From Clostridia bacterium (GTDB lineage Bacteria; Bacillota; Clostridia; Christensenellales; SZUA-584): a stretch of DNA of 64,000 nucleotides. The first letter of the stretch is position 1, and each line of letters opens with the position of its first letter. The notes under the pieces are model-generated. The model saw only the letters and a program-made list of their open reading frames with translations. It was not told where the DNA came from and did no database searches. The stretch lies in the NCBI GenBank assembly GCA_003249555.1, contig QKIQ01000057.1:62001-126000 (forward strand), in the 5' to 3' direction. The position numbers and the translations under genes were made by a program. Below, piece after piece: positions 1 to 8,782 of this stretch.

Positions 1-832
1 CAGCGGAAGCGATGGCCGCTTGAAGCACTGTATCGCTACTGATATAATGCCCAAGGCTTAAATTGATCACATCCGCACCGTTTGCCACGGCAAAGTTGAT
101 GCCTTCGGCGACATCCAGAGAGTATGCATTACCATCATTATAAAACACATCGACCGCAATCAGCTTGGTGCCGGGTGCAATACCCGCCACGCCGATGCCG
201 TTGTTTGCGTTTGCGGCAATGATACCCGCTACATGCGTGCCGTGTCCGTCGTCATCCTGTGCGTTGCCGTCATTATCCACCATATCGGCTTGGGCGACGA
301 TTTGTCCGGTCAGGTCGGGATGACTTAAGTCGACACCCGTGTCGATAACGGCGACTCGGATATCTGAGATGCCCATTGTGATATCCCACGCGTCGTACAC
401 CCCTATTTTTCCAAGATGCCACTGCTGAGCGGCATAAGGATCGTTTATGGTTGTGCTCTCTAGCGTGTAGACGTAGTTGGGCTGTGCGTACTCGACGTTT
501 GGCTGTGCCTCCAGCTCTTCCACAAAGCTTTCCACCGTTTCGCCCTCGGGCACATCAGCCACCACAATGTCGCTTGCGGTATCCAAAGGTTCGCTGGACA
601 GAGCTTGAAGCGTGCTCTCAAAAGCGCTTTCCGTAACGGCGTCTTTGAACTTGACAAGCACCTCGCCTTCGGCGCAAGGCCGACCGTCTGAGGTGGTGGC
701 GATCTCAGGCACAGGCTCCTGTGCGTGCCCGATGGGGATAAAGCTCACAGAGAAGCTGACCAGCATAAGCAGAATCAGCAGGATAAGCAGCACAAGCTGA
801 GCCGGTTTATGTGTGTTTTTTTGTTTGCTCAT
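1..832 (-). CDS. S8 family serine peptidase (subtilase), 3' part outside window
   Basis: Secreted subtilisin-like protease; 277 codons are visible and the C-terminal part, with the catalytic Ser, lies beyond the window edge. A hydrophobic stretch at about residues 12-32 is a signal peptide or anchor. Residues about 55-120 look like an I9-type propeptide (EGEVLVKFK). The catalytic domain shows the Asp motif VIDTGVDLSHPDL (D164) and the His motif GHGTHVAG (H197). The start is ATG at 832 with AAGGAG just before it. It begins 9 bp after the SpoIID-like gene on the same strand, so the two are probably cotranscribed. Substrate is not predictable. Confidence 0.9.
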   Translation of the reverse strand, partial: MSKQKNTHKPAQLVLLILLILLMLVSFSVSFIPIGHAQEPVPEIATTSDGRPCAEGEVLVKFKDAVTESAFESTLQALSSEPLDTASDIVVADVPEGETVESFVEELEAQPNVEYAQPNYVYTLESTTINDPYAAQQWHLGKIGVYDAWDITMGISDIRVAVIDTGVDLSHPDLTGQIVAQADMVDNDGNAQDDDGHGTHVAGIIAANANNGIGVAGIAPGTKLIAVDVFYNDGNAYSLDVAEGINFAVANGADVINLSLGHYISSDTVLQAAIASA

Positions 833-841
833 ATCGCTCCT

Positions 842-2515
842 TTAATACAAGGCTGTCAGTTCCGTTGTCGGATACCCGGGATAATCCGGGTAATAGAAAT
901 CGAGAATCTGATCGTATGTCCAGCCTTCATTCGCCATTTGCTGGGCGCCGCGCTGGCTCATGCCAATGCCGTGGCCAAAGCGCCGCTGATAAAGGTACCA
1001 GTTGTTGTCGTTGCTTTCGACGATGAACAGCCCGAGGCTGCTGTCAAAGAAAGATTGATAACCGCCGCCGACATCCATATCAGGGAAACTGATTGTGAAT
1101 GTGACTTCAACGGGTTCTTTTACATAACCGTCGTTTGTGCGGCCGGTGATCTCTTTTAAACCGAGAATGTGAAGCCGTATATTCGTATAGTCGGAAATGC
1201 TGACCGAGCCGTTTCTGTCGACATCCGCGATGGTCAGCGCTTCGCCCGAAAGAGCTTTTATACCGAGGATGTGAAGACGGACAAGCGTGTAGTCTGCGAT
1301 GGTGATCGTGCCGTTCATATCGGCGTCGCCAAGCAGATTGCCGCCGCCCGAAGGTGATACGTAGCGACCGGCCAGAACGGTCATTGTGACATCTGCTTTG
1401 AGCATATCTTTGCAGTCGTTTTTGCCCGTCACATCATTGCCGTTATAACCGTTTGCTCCGCCGTGGTTGCCGTCGTAAGTGTGAGTGACGATATTTGAAA
1501 AGCCGACAATTTCAATGTCGTCGGATACGCTGGCGATATACCCTTTCGCGGTGACTGCCGGAAGCGCGCAAAGACGCAGATATCTGGAGGCGTTTGCCAC
1601 GCCTGCAACGCTGTTGTCCGTGGTTTTCAAGCTGCCGTCTACCTGCTGTTTATATTGAAGAGGATTCTCGGCTGTGACGGATTTGGGAAGTATGAGAACC
1701 TCCTGCTTGCTATATTGATTGGCGACATCATACGGGTCGGACTTAATCTGATTGTACGATTTTAACGGCTCCGAGGTTGACCATCTGTGCTGTGTGATGT
1801 CCGTCCAGCCACCGTTGGATGCGGAATAATAGCACTGAACGTAATCACTGCCGTATGTGAGAACCTTTCCTCTGGTTGCATCAACAGCGCCAATGGCATT
1901 TGTTTTTGAAGAGTCATAGCCTTTGTAAACCTGATCGTTTGTATTGTCGACCAGATCATATGAACTTGATGCGGCGCCTTTTATACGATTCGCGGCATAT
2001 GTGCGCGCCGCGACGGCCTGTGCTTTGAGCGCTTCAACAGGGAAAGAATCGCTCATCTCATAAGGCACCACGCCATAAAGATATTGTTCAAGGCTGAGGT
2101 GGTTCACAAGCTGCAGACTGCCGCCAGATATTGTAAACCATAGTTCGCCGCGATAGTCGCGATCACCGTAAGAGGGGTGGTTGAGTTTTATTGTCTCCGT
2201 GGCAGAGCCGCTGATAATCAATGTGGCGTTAGGGGAGCCGACGGGGCAGACCAGCTGTCCGTTGCTGTCATACATATTCACGCAGTCTCCGTTTTCCAGC
2301 TTGACCGTATATGTGGCGCCGTTTACTAGATTAAAGTAATGATTGGCGTTATAATTGCTGCCGCATGCCTTGAAGCTAAATTGCGAGGTTGTACCAATAG
2401 TCAGCTTCACACGCACGTTCGGACACTCGGTGGCTGATGCCTCTGAGGCAGCCCCAAGCATGAACGTCAGCATGATGACAAGGCTTAACAGTATTCCAAT
2501 CGCTTTTTTCCTCAT
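842..2515 (-). CDS. Secreted SpoIID/LytB-domain protein with an internal dockerin pair
   Basis: 557-residue exported protein. I chose ATG 2515, preceded by GGGAG at 6 nt and followed by a clear signal peptide (MRKKAIGILLSLV...ASA); an upstream in-frame start at 2581 would add 22 residues before the signal. SpoIID/LytB features follow: LEQYLYGVVPYEM and ALKAQAVAARTYA near residues 140-170, and FGHGIGMSQRGAQQ with ILDFYYP near the C-terminus. SpoIID proteins are lytic transglycosylases or amidase enhancers acting on peptidoglycan. Residues about 394-456 hold two dockerin-type calcium loops (DADMNGTITIADY, DVDRNGSVSISDY), so the dockerin pair sits inside the SpoIID domain, before its GHGxGMSQ motif. 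It could be a wall enzyme tethered through cohesin. The subtilase gene follows directly. Confidence 0.88.
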   Translation of the reverse strand: MRKKAIGILLSLVIMLTFMLGAASEASATECPNVRVKLTIGTTSQFSFKACGSNYNANHYFNLVNGATYTVKLENGDCVNMYDSNGQLVCPVGSPNATLIISGSATETIKLNHPSYGDRDYRGELWFTISGGSLQLVNHLSLEQYLYGVVPYEMSDSFPVEALKAQAVAARTYAANRIKGAASSSYDLVDNTNDQVYKGYDSSKTNAIGAVDATRGKVLTYGSDYVQCYYSASNGGWTDITQHRWSTSEPLKSYNQIKSDPYDVANQYSKQEVLILPKSVTAENPLQYKQQVDGSLKTTDNSVAGVANASRYLRLCALPAVTAKGYIASVSDDIEIVGFSNIVTHTYDGNHGGANGYNGNDVTGKNDCKDMLKADVTMTVLAGRYVSPSGGGNLLGDADMNGTITIADYTLVRLHILGIKALSGEALTIADVDRNGSVSISDYTNIRLHILGLKEITGRTNDGYVKEPVEVTFTISFPDMDVGGGYQSFFDSSLGLFIVESNDNNWYLYQRRFGHGIGMSQRGAQQMANEGWTYDQILDFYYPDYPGYPTTELTALY

Positions 2516-2566
2516 AGGTAACTCCCGTTCTGTGATTGCCGTGTAAACGGACGTAGTATAAAAATT

Positions 2567-2594
2567 GTAACAATTACGCAATAGTTACGTAATA
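2567..2594 (-). promoter_or_regulatory. Three T(A/G)TT(A/G)C half-sites, 11-bp period
   Basis: Reading the minus strand upstream of the SpoIID-like gene: TATTAC, 5 nt, TATTGC, 5 nt, TGTTAC. This is the WalR-type pattern TGTWAH-N5-TGTWAH in triplicate. The same half-site in pairs lies before the three SleB-like genes at 33, 35 and 36.6 kb. A PhoP-type site is the alternative reading. No clear -35/-10 pair at the same spacing was found here. Confidence 0.5.
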
Positions 2595-2996
2595 TAATTG
2601 ATTACATAACTTATAACATATATCAACGCAAAAGTATAGATAAAAACAGCATTTTTATAACATTTTATCTCTAAGGGGCAAGACAACCTGAAATGTACGA
2701 GAAACAGCGTTTTTATCCTGTGATTATGAGCTTAGAAAACGAAAAAGATGCGCATTTAACAATTCTAAAGTGTATATTTTTGTATAAAAAAGAGATATAA
2801 CAGCATAAAATACCGAAGCGTTTTTAAAAAGTTATTTCCGATTGTTTAACGAAAACAGACACGAATGTCAAACAAAAATGAAAAACGCAATTATTTCGTA
2901 AAAAAAGGGGTTTATTTTGCGCGTATTACGGAAAAATCGTAAAAGTCAAGATTGTTAATATGAAACATATTGTAAAAATTGTTCATAATCATCGAA
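2595..2996. other. AT-rich intergenic stretch
   Basis: About 400 bp between the divergent SpoIID-like gene and the fatty acid operon. It is markedly AT-rich compared with the genes around it. I see no convincing coding frame, RNA gene or strong hairpin in it. Confidence 0.5.
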
Positions 2997-3057
2997 TTGA
3001 CTTATGGGCGACCTCATGATAATATTTGCGAAAGCAAGATGGTTAGCAGTACTAACC
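2997..3057 (+). promoter_or_regulatory. Promoter and palindromic operator candidate of the acc-fab operon
   Basis: TTGACT at 2997-3002 and TAATAT at 3020-3025 (17-nt spacer) form a plausible promoter. Just downstream, at about +10 to +25, lies GGTTAG-CAGTA-CTAACC (3041-3057), a perfect 6-bp inverted repeat. Its position is right for repression, and its TTAG...CTAA arms recall the FapR box (TTAGTACC...GTACTAA), though the spacing is shorter. No fapR or fabT gene lies nearby, so the regulator is unknown. Confidence 0.5.
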
Positions 3058-3113
3058 TTAATGATTATACAAATGATTATGTATGTCTGCAAGGCCTAGG
3101 TGGAGGAGCGAAC

Positions 3114-3563
3114 ATGGATATAGAAAAGATTTTCAGCATCATGGAAAGGGCGGAAAAATCGTCTTTCAGCAAGATTGAAATTCAGAGCGGGGATGTAAAA
3201 GTGTGTTTGGAAAGGCAGACGGCTGCGGCCGTGGCGCCCGTTCCTGTCACATTGCAGGCGGCTGAGGAAACCGTGAAGGCGCCTCTTGCGGCGAAAGAGA
3301 AAAAGCCGGAGCCGCATAACGATGATATACTGCTGGCTCCCATATCCGGCGTGTTTTATGTGGCCAAAGAGCCGGGGGCAGAGCCTTTTGTAAAGGAAGG
3401 CCAACATGTGCGCAAGGGGGATCCTGTGTGCATCATTGAGGCCATGAAAATGATGAACGAGATTTGTGCGCCCAAATCCGGTGTGATTGAGAACGTTTTT
3501 GTGAAAGACAGCCATGCGATATCGGCAGGCGATGCGCTGTTTGCGTATGCAAAGGAAAACTGA
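3114..3563 (+). CDS. accB: Biotin carboxyl carrier protein of acetyl-CoA carboxylase
   Basis: 149 residues. Carries the biotin that shuttles CO2 from biotin carboxylase to the carboxyltransferase, the first committed step of fatty acid synthesis. The C-terminal biotinyl domain has the site EAMKMMNEI with the acceptor Lys near residue 112. The N-terminus (MDIEKIFSIME) and a low-complexity Ala/Pro/Lys linker are typical of the family. ATG 3114 is preceded by GGAGG at 7 nt; an earlier in-frame start at 2979 lacks a ribosome site and would lie upstream of the promoter. First gene of the operon. Confidence 0.96.
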   Translation: MDIEKIFSIMERAEKSSFSKIEIQSGDVKVCLERQTAAAVAPVPVTLQAAEETVKAPLAAKEKKPEPHNDDILLAPISGVFYVAKEPGAEPFVKEGQHVRKGDPVCIIEAMKMMNEICAPKSGVIENVFVKDSHAISAGDALFAYAKEN

Positions 3564-3564
3564 C

Positions 3565-4920
3565 ATGAGAACCGTACTGATTGCGTCGCGCGGTGAAATT
3601 GCTGTGCGCATTATCCGCACGTGCAAAAAGCTGGGATTAAGAACAGTAGCCGTATATTCAGAGAACGACCAGGCTTGCATGCATACGCGGCTTGCCGACG
3701 AAGCTGTGTGCATCGGGCCCAGGCAGGCCGAAAAAAGCTATCTTAACATTGAGAGCATTATTGCGGCGGCAAAAGCTTACCGTGCCGACCTGATTCATCC
3801 TGGTGTGGGTTTTCTTTCGGAAAGCGCGGCGTTTAGGCTGGCGTGTGAGGAAGAGGGCATCAAATTTATCGGGCCGGATGCGGACGCGATGCGGCTGCTG
3901 GGAGACAAGCAGAGCGCACGCGAGATTATGATAGAAAACGGTTTCCCTGTGGTGCCGGGCTCGACTGGAACGGTAGACAGCATAAAAACGGCACAAAGCG
4001 TGGCCAAGACCGTGGGCTTCCCGCTTATGATTAAGGCAGCCAAGGGCGGCGGCGGCAAAGGCATCCGCATAGTATGCAGCGCGGCGGAGCTTGAGCAGGA
4101 GTTTCCGATGGTCTGCCGTGAGGCAGAGCTGGCGTTTGGAGATAAGAGCGTATACATGGAAGCTTATCTGCCGGACGCACGGCATATCGAGGTTCAGGTG
4201 CTTGCAGACGAATTCGGCAATACGCGCCATTTCGGCACACGTGAATGCAGCTTGCAAAGAAAAAATCAGAAGCTGCTGGAAGAAGCGCCCGCGGTGAACG
4301 TGGACGAAGCGGTGCTCAAAGACATACAGAATACTGCGGTAAAAATCGCGCAGTGCGTGAACTATAAAAACGCGGGTACGGTCGAATTTTTGCTCGCGCA
4401 GGATAACAAGTTTTACTTTATGGAGATGAACACCCGCATACAGGTCGAGCATCCTGTCACGGAAAGCATATATGGTGTGGATCTCATTAAAGCGCAGATA
4501 CAGGTGGCGCTGGGACATCACCTCACCATACCTCAGGAGGAAATCGTATCGCGCGGCCATTCCATTGAATGCCGTATTAATGCGGAAAACGTGCAGGAGA
4601 ATTTTCGTCCTTCGCCGGGCATCATCGAAACGATGAATTTGCCGGGGGGCAACGGCGTGCGCGTCGACACGGGCTACGCTTCGGGCGACGAGATTTCGCC
4701 TTTCTACGACTCGATGATTATGAAGCTTATTTGCACAGGTGACGACCGTCAGGAGGCGATTGCGGTCAGTATGGCGGCGCTGGATGAGCTTGTGATTGAC
4801 GGCGTGTCGCACAACACTGAATTTGCTAAGGCCATGCTCGCCGACAACGACTTTGTGGCGGGCCGTGTGCATACCAAATGGATTGAGAAGGTTTTCTTAA
4901 ACCGATGGGAGAAGCCATGA
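3565..4920 (+). CDS. accC: Acetyl-CoA carboxylase, biotin carboxylase subunit
   Basis: 451 residues, the usual length. ATP-dependently carboxylates the biotin on AccB. The N-terminal domain begins RTVLIASRGEIAVRIIRTCK; the ATP-grasp glycine loop GGGGKGIRIV and the active-site stretch MNTRIQVEHPVTE are intact. The start is ATG 3565, 1 nt after the accB stop, with AAAGGAAA before it. The accD start overlaps its stop codon, so the two are translationally coupled. It acts in the cytoplasm with AccB and the AccA/AccD transferase. Confidence 0.97.
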   Translation: MRTVLIASRGEIAVRIIRTCKKLGLRTVAVYSENDQACMHTRLADEAVCIGPRQAEKSYLNIESIIAAAKAYRADLIHPGVGFLSESAAFRLACEEEGIKFIGPDADAMRLLGDKQSAREIMIENGFPVVPGSTGTVDSIKTAQSVAKTVGFPLMIKAAKGGGGKGIRIVCSAAELEQEFPMVCREAELAFGDKSVYMEAYLPDARHIEVQVLADEFGNTRHFGTRECSLQRKNQKLLEEAPAVNVDEAVLKDIQNTAVKIAQCVNYKNAGTVEFLLAQDNKFYFMEMNTRIQVEHPVTESIYGVDLIKAQIQVALGHHLTIPQEEIVSRGHSIECRINAENVQENFRPSPGIIETMNLPGGNGVRVDTGYASGDEISPFYDSMIMKLICTGDDRQEAIAVSMAALDELVIDGVSHNTEFAKAMLADNDFVAGRVHTKWIEKVFLNRWEKP

Positions 4921-5810
4921 AGCTGTTTACAGAGAAAATTGACACGGGATCAACCGTTAATCGTAAAGAAAACACCGACGTGGAAAAGCTGCATTGCAGC
5001 AAATGCGGCAAGGACATGATCGCTGATATTGTTCACGCGAACGATTCCATTTGCCCGTACTGCGGGGCGCTGTTTCGTCAGCCAGCCTACAAACGAATCG
5101 AAATGATCGTGGATTCGGGCAGCTTTATCGAAATTGAGCGCGAGGCGGAAAGCAAGGACCCGCTTTCGTTTCCCGGCTACAAAAACAAAATTGCCAATGA
5201 GAAATCAAAATCTAAGCTGCAGGAAGGCGTCGTGATCGGGAAGGCGACGATCAAGGGCGTGCGTACCGCGCTGGCTGTGATGGATTCGTATTTCATGATG
5301 GGGAGCATGGGTACGGTGGTGGGCGAGAAGATCGTGATTATCACCGAGTTTGCCACACTTAACCGTCTGCCGTTGATCATCTTTTGTGCGTCCGGCGGCG
5401 CACGTATGCAGGAGGGCATACTCTCCCTGCTGCAGATGTCCCGAACGACCATCGCGCTTGCGCAGCACGGAGAACAGCAGCAGCTGCACGTGAATGTGCT
5501 CACACATCCCACAACGGGAGGTGTGACCGCGAGCTTTGCAATGCAGGGAGACATTACGATTGCGGAGCCCGGCGCGCTGATCGGCTTTGCAGGCCCGCGT
5601 GTGATTCAGCAGACGGTAAAGGATGAGCTGCCGGAAGGTTTTCAGACGGCGGAATACCTTTATGAGCACGGGCTTATTGACCGCATTGTGGACAGGAAGG
5701 ACTTGCGAGACACGCTGGCCGAAGTGCTCGCGCTGCACGTGCGTCCCGAGACGCAAAACGTGAAAACTTTTATAAAGGAAAAGGTTGACGATGTCTTTAA
5801 ACGAAGCTGA
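4917..5810 (+). CDS. accD: Acetyl-CoA carboxylase, carboxyltransferase subunit beta
   Basis: 297 residues. With AccA it moves the carboxyl group from biotin to acetyl-CoA, giving malonyl-CoA. The N-terminal zinc ribbon is present (Cys27, Cys30, Cys46, Cys49), and the crotonase-like core has CASGGARMQEG and the oxyanion region typical of AccD. I place the start at ATG 4917 (GGGAG 6 nt before), overlapping the accC stop as ATGA; ATG 4905 is possible but has no ribosome site. The 3' end overlaps accA by 20 bp. Confidence 0.96.
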   Translation: MKLFTEKIDTGSTVNRKENTDVEKLHCSKCGKDMIADIVHANDSICPYCGALFRQPAYKRIEMIVDSGSFIEIEREAESKDPLSFPGYKNKIANEKSKSKLQEGVVIGKATIKGVRTALAVMDSYFMMGSMGTVVGEKIVIITEFATLNRLPLIIFCASGGARMQEGILSLLQMSRTTIALAQHGEQQQLHVNVLTHPTTGGVTASFAMQGDITIAEPGALIGFAGPRVIQQTVKDELPEGFQTAEYLYEHGLIDRIVDRKDLRDTLAEVLALHVRPETQNVKTFIKEKVDDVFKRS

Positions 5811-6612
5811 CCGCAGCATTACCGAGAAGCCGTGGCAAAAGGTATTAACTGCCCGTAAGGAAAACCGGCCTCAGGCGAGAGACTATATTGAAAAGCTGTT
5901 CAGCGGTGTCTTTGAAGTGAAGGGCGACCGTTGCTTCGGTGATGATGAGTCCATCATCACGGCGATCGCGTGGTTTGAGGGCTGGCCTGTCACGGTCATT
6001 GGGCAGCAAAAAGGGCACACGCTGGAAGAGCGTATGCGTTGCAACTTCGGCATGCCGCATCCCGAAGGATACCGCAAATCGATGCGGGCGCTTGCGCAAG
6101 CTGAAAAGTTTGGGCGGCCTGTGATATGCTTTGTGGATACACCGGGTGCGTATTGCGGCATAGAAGCCGAGGAGCGCGGCCAGGGGCTGGTGATTGCGGA
6201 GCATTTGAAGGCGATGGCGACAGCAAAAACGCCGGTTATCTCTATTATCATCGGGGAAGGCGGCAGCGGCGGCGCGCTGGCTCTGTCTTTGGCGGACCGG
6301 CTTATCATGATGGAAAACAGTTATTTTTCCGTGATATCGCCCGAGGGCTGTGCATCGATACTGTTTAAAGACTCATCGCTTGCGCAGGAAGCCGCGGAAA
6401 GCCTTAAACTGACCGCAGATGACTTAAAGCGGTTCAACATTGTGGACTGCGTGATAAAAGAGCCTGAAGGATTCGACCGTTTTCACATGGATCAAAGCTT
6501 GATTGACATTCGTCGTGAGATTTCGCAGAGCTTAAACCGGCTCATGCGCGTTCCGGCAGACAGAATTGTGGAGAAACGGCGGGAGAAATTCTTAGGGATG
6601 AGAGGACTATAA
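5791..6612 (+). CDS. accA: Acetyl-CoA carboxylase, carboxyltransferase subunit alpha
   Basis: 273 residues, shorter than the roughly 320 of enterobacterial AccA but usual for Firmicutes. It forms the carboxyltransferase with AccD. Recognisable features are the FGMPHPEGYRKSMRA stretch, FVDTPGAYCGIEAEERGQG and IIGEGGSGGALAL. ATG 5791 follows AAAGGAAAAGG; a TTG six bases earlier is the alternative. It overlaps the end of accD, and fabH starts 1 nt after its stop. Confidence 0.96.
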   Translation: MSLNEADRSITEKPWQKVLTARKENRPQARDYIEKLFSGVFEVKGDRCFGDDESIITAIAWFEGWPVTVIGQQKGHTLEERMRCNFGMPHPEGYRKSMRALAQAEKFGRPVICFVDTPGAYCGIEAEERGQGLVIAEHLKAMATAKTPVISIIIGEGGSGGALALSLADRLIMMENSYFSVISPEGCASILFKDSSLAQEAAESLKLTADDLKRFNIVDCVIKEPEGFDRFHMDQSLIDIRREISQSLNRLMRVPADRIVEKRREKFLGMRGL

Positions 6613-6613
6613 A

Positions 6614-7585
6614 TTGATTGCACCAGTTGAGATTGCGGGTGTGGCGAAGGTTGTGCCCGAGCGTATTGTTACAAATTTTGAAATGGAAAAGCTCGTGGAC
6701 ACGAGCGATGAGTGGATTACAAAACGGACAGGCATCCATACGCGTCACATTGTGACAGAAGAGACTGCGGTTGGTATGGCTGTGGAAGCGGCACAAAAAG
6801 CCATTGCCCATGCGGGGATTGATAAAAATGATGTTGGTCTTATTATCGGCAGTACAATCACCAGTGAATATGTAACACCCTCCATGGCCGATTACGTGAA
6901 AAAAATGCTGCAAATTGACGCGGTGGCCATGGACATAAGCGCGGGTTGTTCCGGGTTTATTTTTTCGTTGACGACCGCATCGAGCCTGATGGATACGCTT
7001 CACATTGATACTGCGGTGGTCATTGCAAGTGAAACTCTATCAAAATATACGGACTGGACAGACAGGAGCACATGTGTCCTTTTTGGCGACGGGGCTGGTG
7101 CTGTTGTGCTGAAAAAAAGCAGCAAGCCATGTTTGCACTATCCCATACTTGCCGGAACGGCTGACACAGAGGATGTACTCTATGGTTATCGTGAAAGGCG
7201 CAATACGCCGTTTTGTAAAACGGAATCTATAGAAAAAGAATATTTGCACATGAAAGGCTCAGAGGTTTTCACCTATGCTGTCGGTGCTGTTGAGGATATT
7301 TTAAGGCAGTTGCTCGAAAAGTGTGGAGACCAGCCGTACAATAAGATTATACCGCATCAGGCCAACGAAAAAATCATTGATTATGTGATAAGAAAAATGG
7401 AAATGAAATATGAGCAGTGTTTTATTAATATCGGTGAATATGCCAATACTTCCTCCGCCACGATTCCCATTGCTATGTTTGACGCCTATGAAAAAGGCTG
7501 GCTCAAAAAGGGCGACAGGGTTGCTCTTGTGGGCTTTGGCGCGGGTTTATCCTGCGGCGGAGTGGTAATAGATTGGACAATATAA
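6614..7585 (+). CDS. fabH: Beta-ketoacyl-ACP synthase III
   Basis: 323 residues. Condenses acetyl-CoA (or a branched starter) with malonyl-ACP to begin chain growth. The catalytic triad is visible: Cys112 in DISAGCSGF, His in IPHQANEKII, Asn in GEYANTSSATIP. The start is a TTG at 6614 with AGAGGA about 8 nt upstream; the next ATG would remove the conserved N-terminus. Its codon choice looks more AT-rich than its neighbours, which may point to a different history, but the operon position is conventional. Confidence 0.96.
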   Translation: MIAPVEIAGVAKVVPERIVTNFEMEKLVDTSDEWITKRTGIHTRHIVTEETAVGMAVEAAQKAIAHAGIDKNDVGLIIGSTITSEYVTPSMADYVKKMLQIDAVAMDISAGCSGFIFSLTTASSLMDTLHIDTAVVIASETLSKYTDWTDRSTCVLFGDGAGAVVLKKSSKPCLHYPILAGTADTEDVLYGYRERRNTPFCKTESIEKEYLHMKGSEVFTYAVGAVEDILRQLLEKCGDQPYNKIIPHQANEKIIDYVIRKMEMKYEQCFINIGEYANTSSATIPIAMFDAYEKGWLKKGDRVALVGFGAGLSCGGVVIDWTI

Positions 7586-7605
7586 TAAACACGGAGGATA
7601 AGAAA

Positions 7606-7836
7606 ATGGAAGAACTTATTATCAAAAACTTAATGGAGCAGCTTGACTTATCAAGAGAGGAAATCACGCCTGATTCGAGCTTTGTAGACGATTTTGAAAT
7701 GGACTCGCTCGATATGGTGGAAATGCTCATCGATCTCGAGAAAGAGACAGGCATCAAAATTCCCAACGAAGAGGTGAAAGACTTAAAAACAGTCGGCGCT
7801 CTCGTGAGCTATTTGGAAGGGAAGAAAAATGCGTAA
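7606..7836 (+). CDS. acpP: Acyl carrier protein
   Basis: 76 residues, acidic. Carries growing acyl chains on a 4'-phosphopantetheine attached to Ser34 in FEMDSLDMVEM. ATG 7606 follows GGAGG at 7-8 nt. Its end overlaps the fabK start by 8 bp. No phosphopantetheinyl transferase is in the window. Confidence 0.97.
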   Translation: MEELIIKNLMEQLDLSREEITPDSSFVDDFEMDSLDMVEMLIDLEKETGIKIPNEEVKDLKTVGALVSYLEGKKNA

Positions 7837-8782
7837 CATCAGCGATCTGCTAAAGATCGACTATCCCGTGATACAAGGCGGAATGGCGTGGGTATCCAAT
7901 GCGAACCTCGCCGCCGCCGTGTCGATGGCGGGTGGTCTCGGTGTGATTGCCGCAGGCAACGCGCCGGCCGAATGGGTGAAGGAGCAGATTCATCTCGTTC
8001 GCGAAAGGACGGACAAGCCATTTGGGCTCAATGTGATGCTGCTGAGCCCGTACGTGGAAGAAGTCGCAAAGATCGTGGTTGATGAGAAGGTGCCTGTGGT
8101 GATCACGGGCGCGGGAAATCCGGCGGAATACATGAAAATGTGGAAGGATGCCGGATGTATTGTTGGGCCTGTCGTTCCGAGCCGCGCGCTGGCGGTCATG
8201 ATGGAACGTATGGGCGCTGATTTTCTGGTTGCGGAAGGCGGCGAGTCGGGCGGACACATCGGCGAACTCACCACAATGGTGCTTGTGCCTAATGTTGTTC
8301 GCGCAGTCAGTATTCCGGTAGTGGCTGCGGGCGGCATATTCGATGCGGATACCGTTGCTGCGGCATTCTGTCTTGGCGCAGTGGGTGTGCAGGTGGGCAC
8401 GCGATTTATACTTGCGGAGGAATGCACAGCGCACGATGAGTACAAACGCCGTGTGATGAAGGCCAAGGACATCGACAGTAAGGTGACGGGGCGCGTGACA
8501 GGCCATCCGGTACGCGTGCTGAGAAGCCCGCTGGCCAGAGAACTTGCGCGCGTGGAATATGAGGAAAACGCGGCGGAGCGGCTCGAGAAGATGGGTGAAG
8601 GGTCGCTGCAAAAAGCGGTGCTGCATGGCGACAAGGATGGTGGTTCTTTCATGGCCGGACAGTGCGCGTGCATGCTCGACAAAGTTCAGACTGCCAAGGA
8701 CATTATCCATGAGCTTTTCGACGATGAGCGTTTGAAAAGCGTGTGTCAAAACGTATGCAGCCGGCTCAAGGTAACACTATGA
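7829..8782 (+). CDS. fabK: Enoyl-ACP reductase II (FMN-dependent)
   Basis: 317 residues. Catalyses the last reduction of each elongation round using FMN and NAD(P)H. The family signature is seen in IDYPVIQGGMAWVSN at the N-terminus, EGGESGGHIGE and VAAGGIFDADTVAAAF with GAVGVQVGTRF, the phosphate-binding parts of a nitronate monooxygenase/FabK TIM barrel. FabK replaces FabI in many Clostridia. It overlaps both acpP and fabD, so translation is coupled. Confidence 0.95.
   Translation: MRNISDLLKIDYPVIQGGMAWVSNANLAAAVSMAGGLGVIAAGNAPAEWVKEQIHLVRERTDKPFGLNVMLLSPYVEEVAKIVVDEKVPVVITGAGNPAEYMKMWKDAGCIVGPVVPSRALAVMMERMGADFLVAEGGESGGHIGELTTMVLVPNVVRAVSIPVVAAGGIFDADTVAAAFCLGAVGVQVGTRFILAEECTAHDEYKRRVMKAKDIDSKVTGRVTGHPVRVLRSPLARELARVEYEENAAERLEKMGEGSLQKAVLHGDKDGGSFMAGQCACMLDKVQTAKDIIHELFDDERLKSVCQNVCSRLKVTL

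Noticed and set aside
3658-4872. Long open frame on the minus strand opposite accC (404 codons)
   Set aside because: Its composition (His/Arg-rich) is that of the reverse of accC, it has no ribosome site, and accC is certain.
7850-8749. Long open frame on the minus strand opposite fabK (299 codons)
   Set aside because: Shadow of a certain gene with no recognisable motif or start signal.
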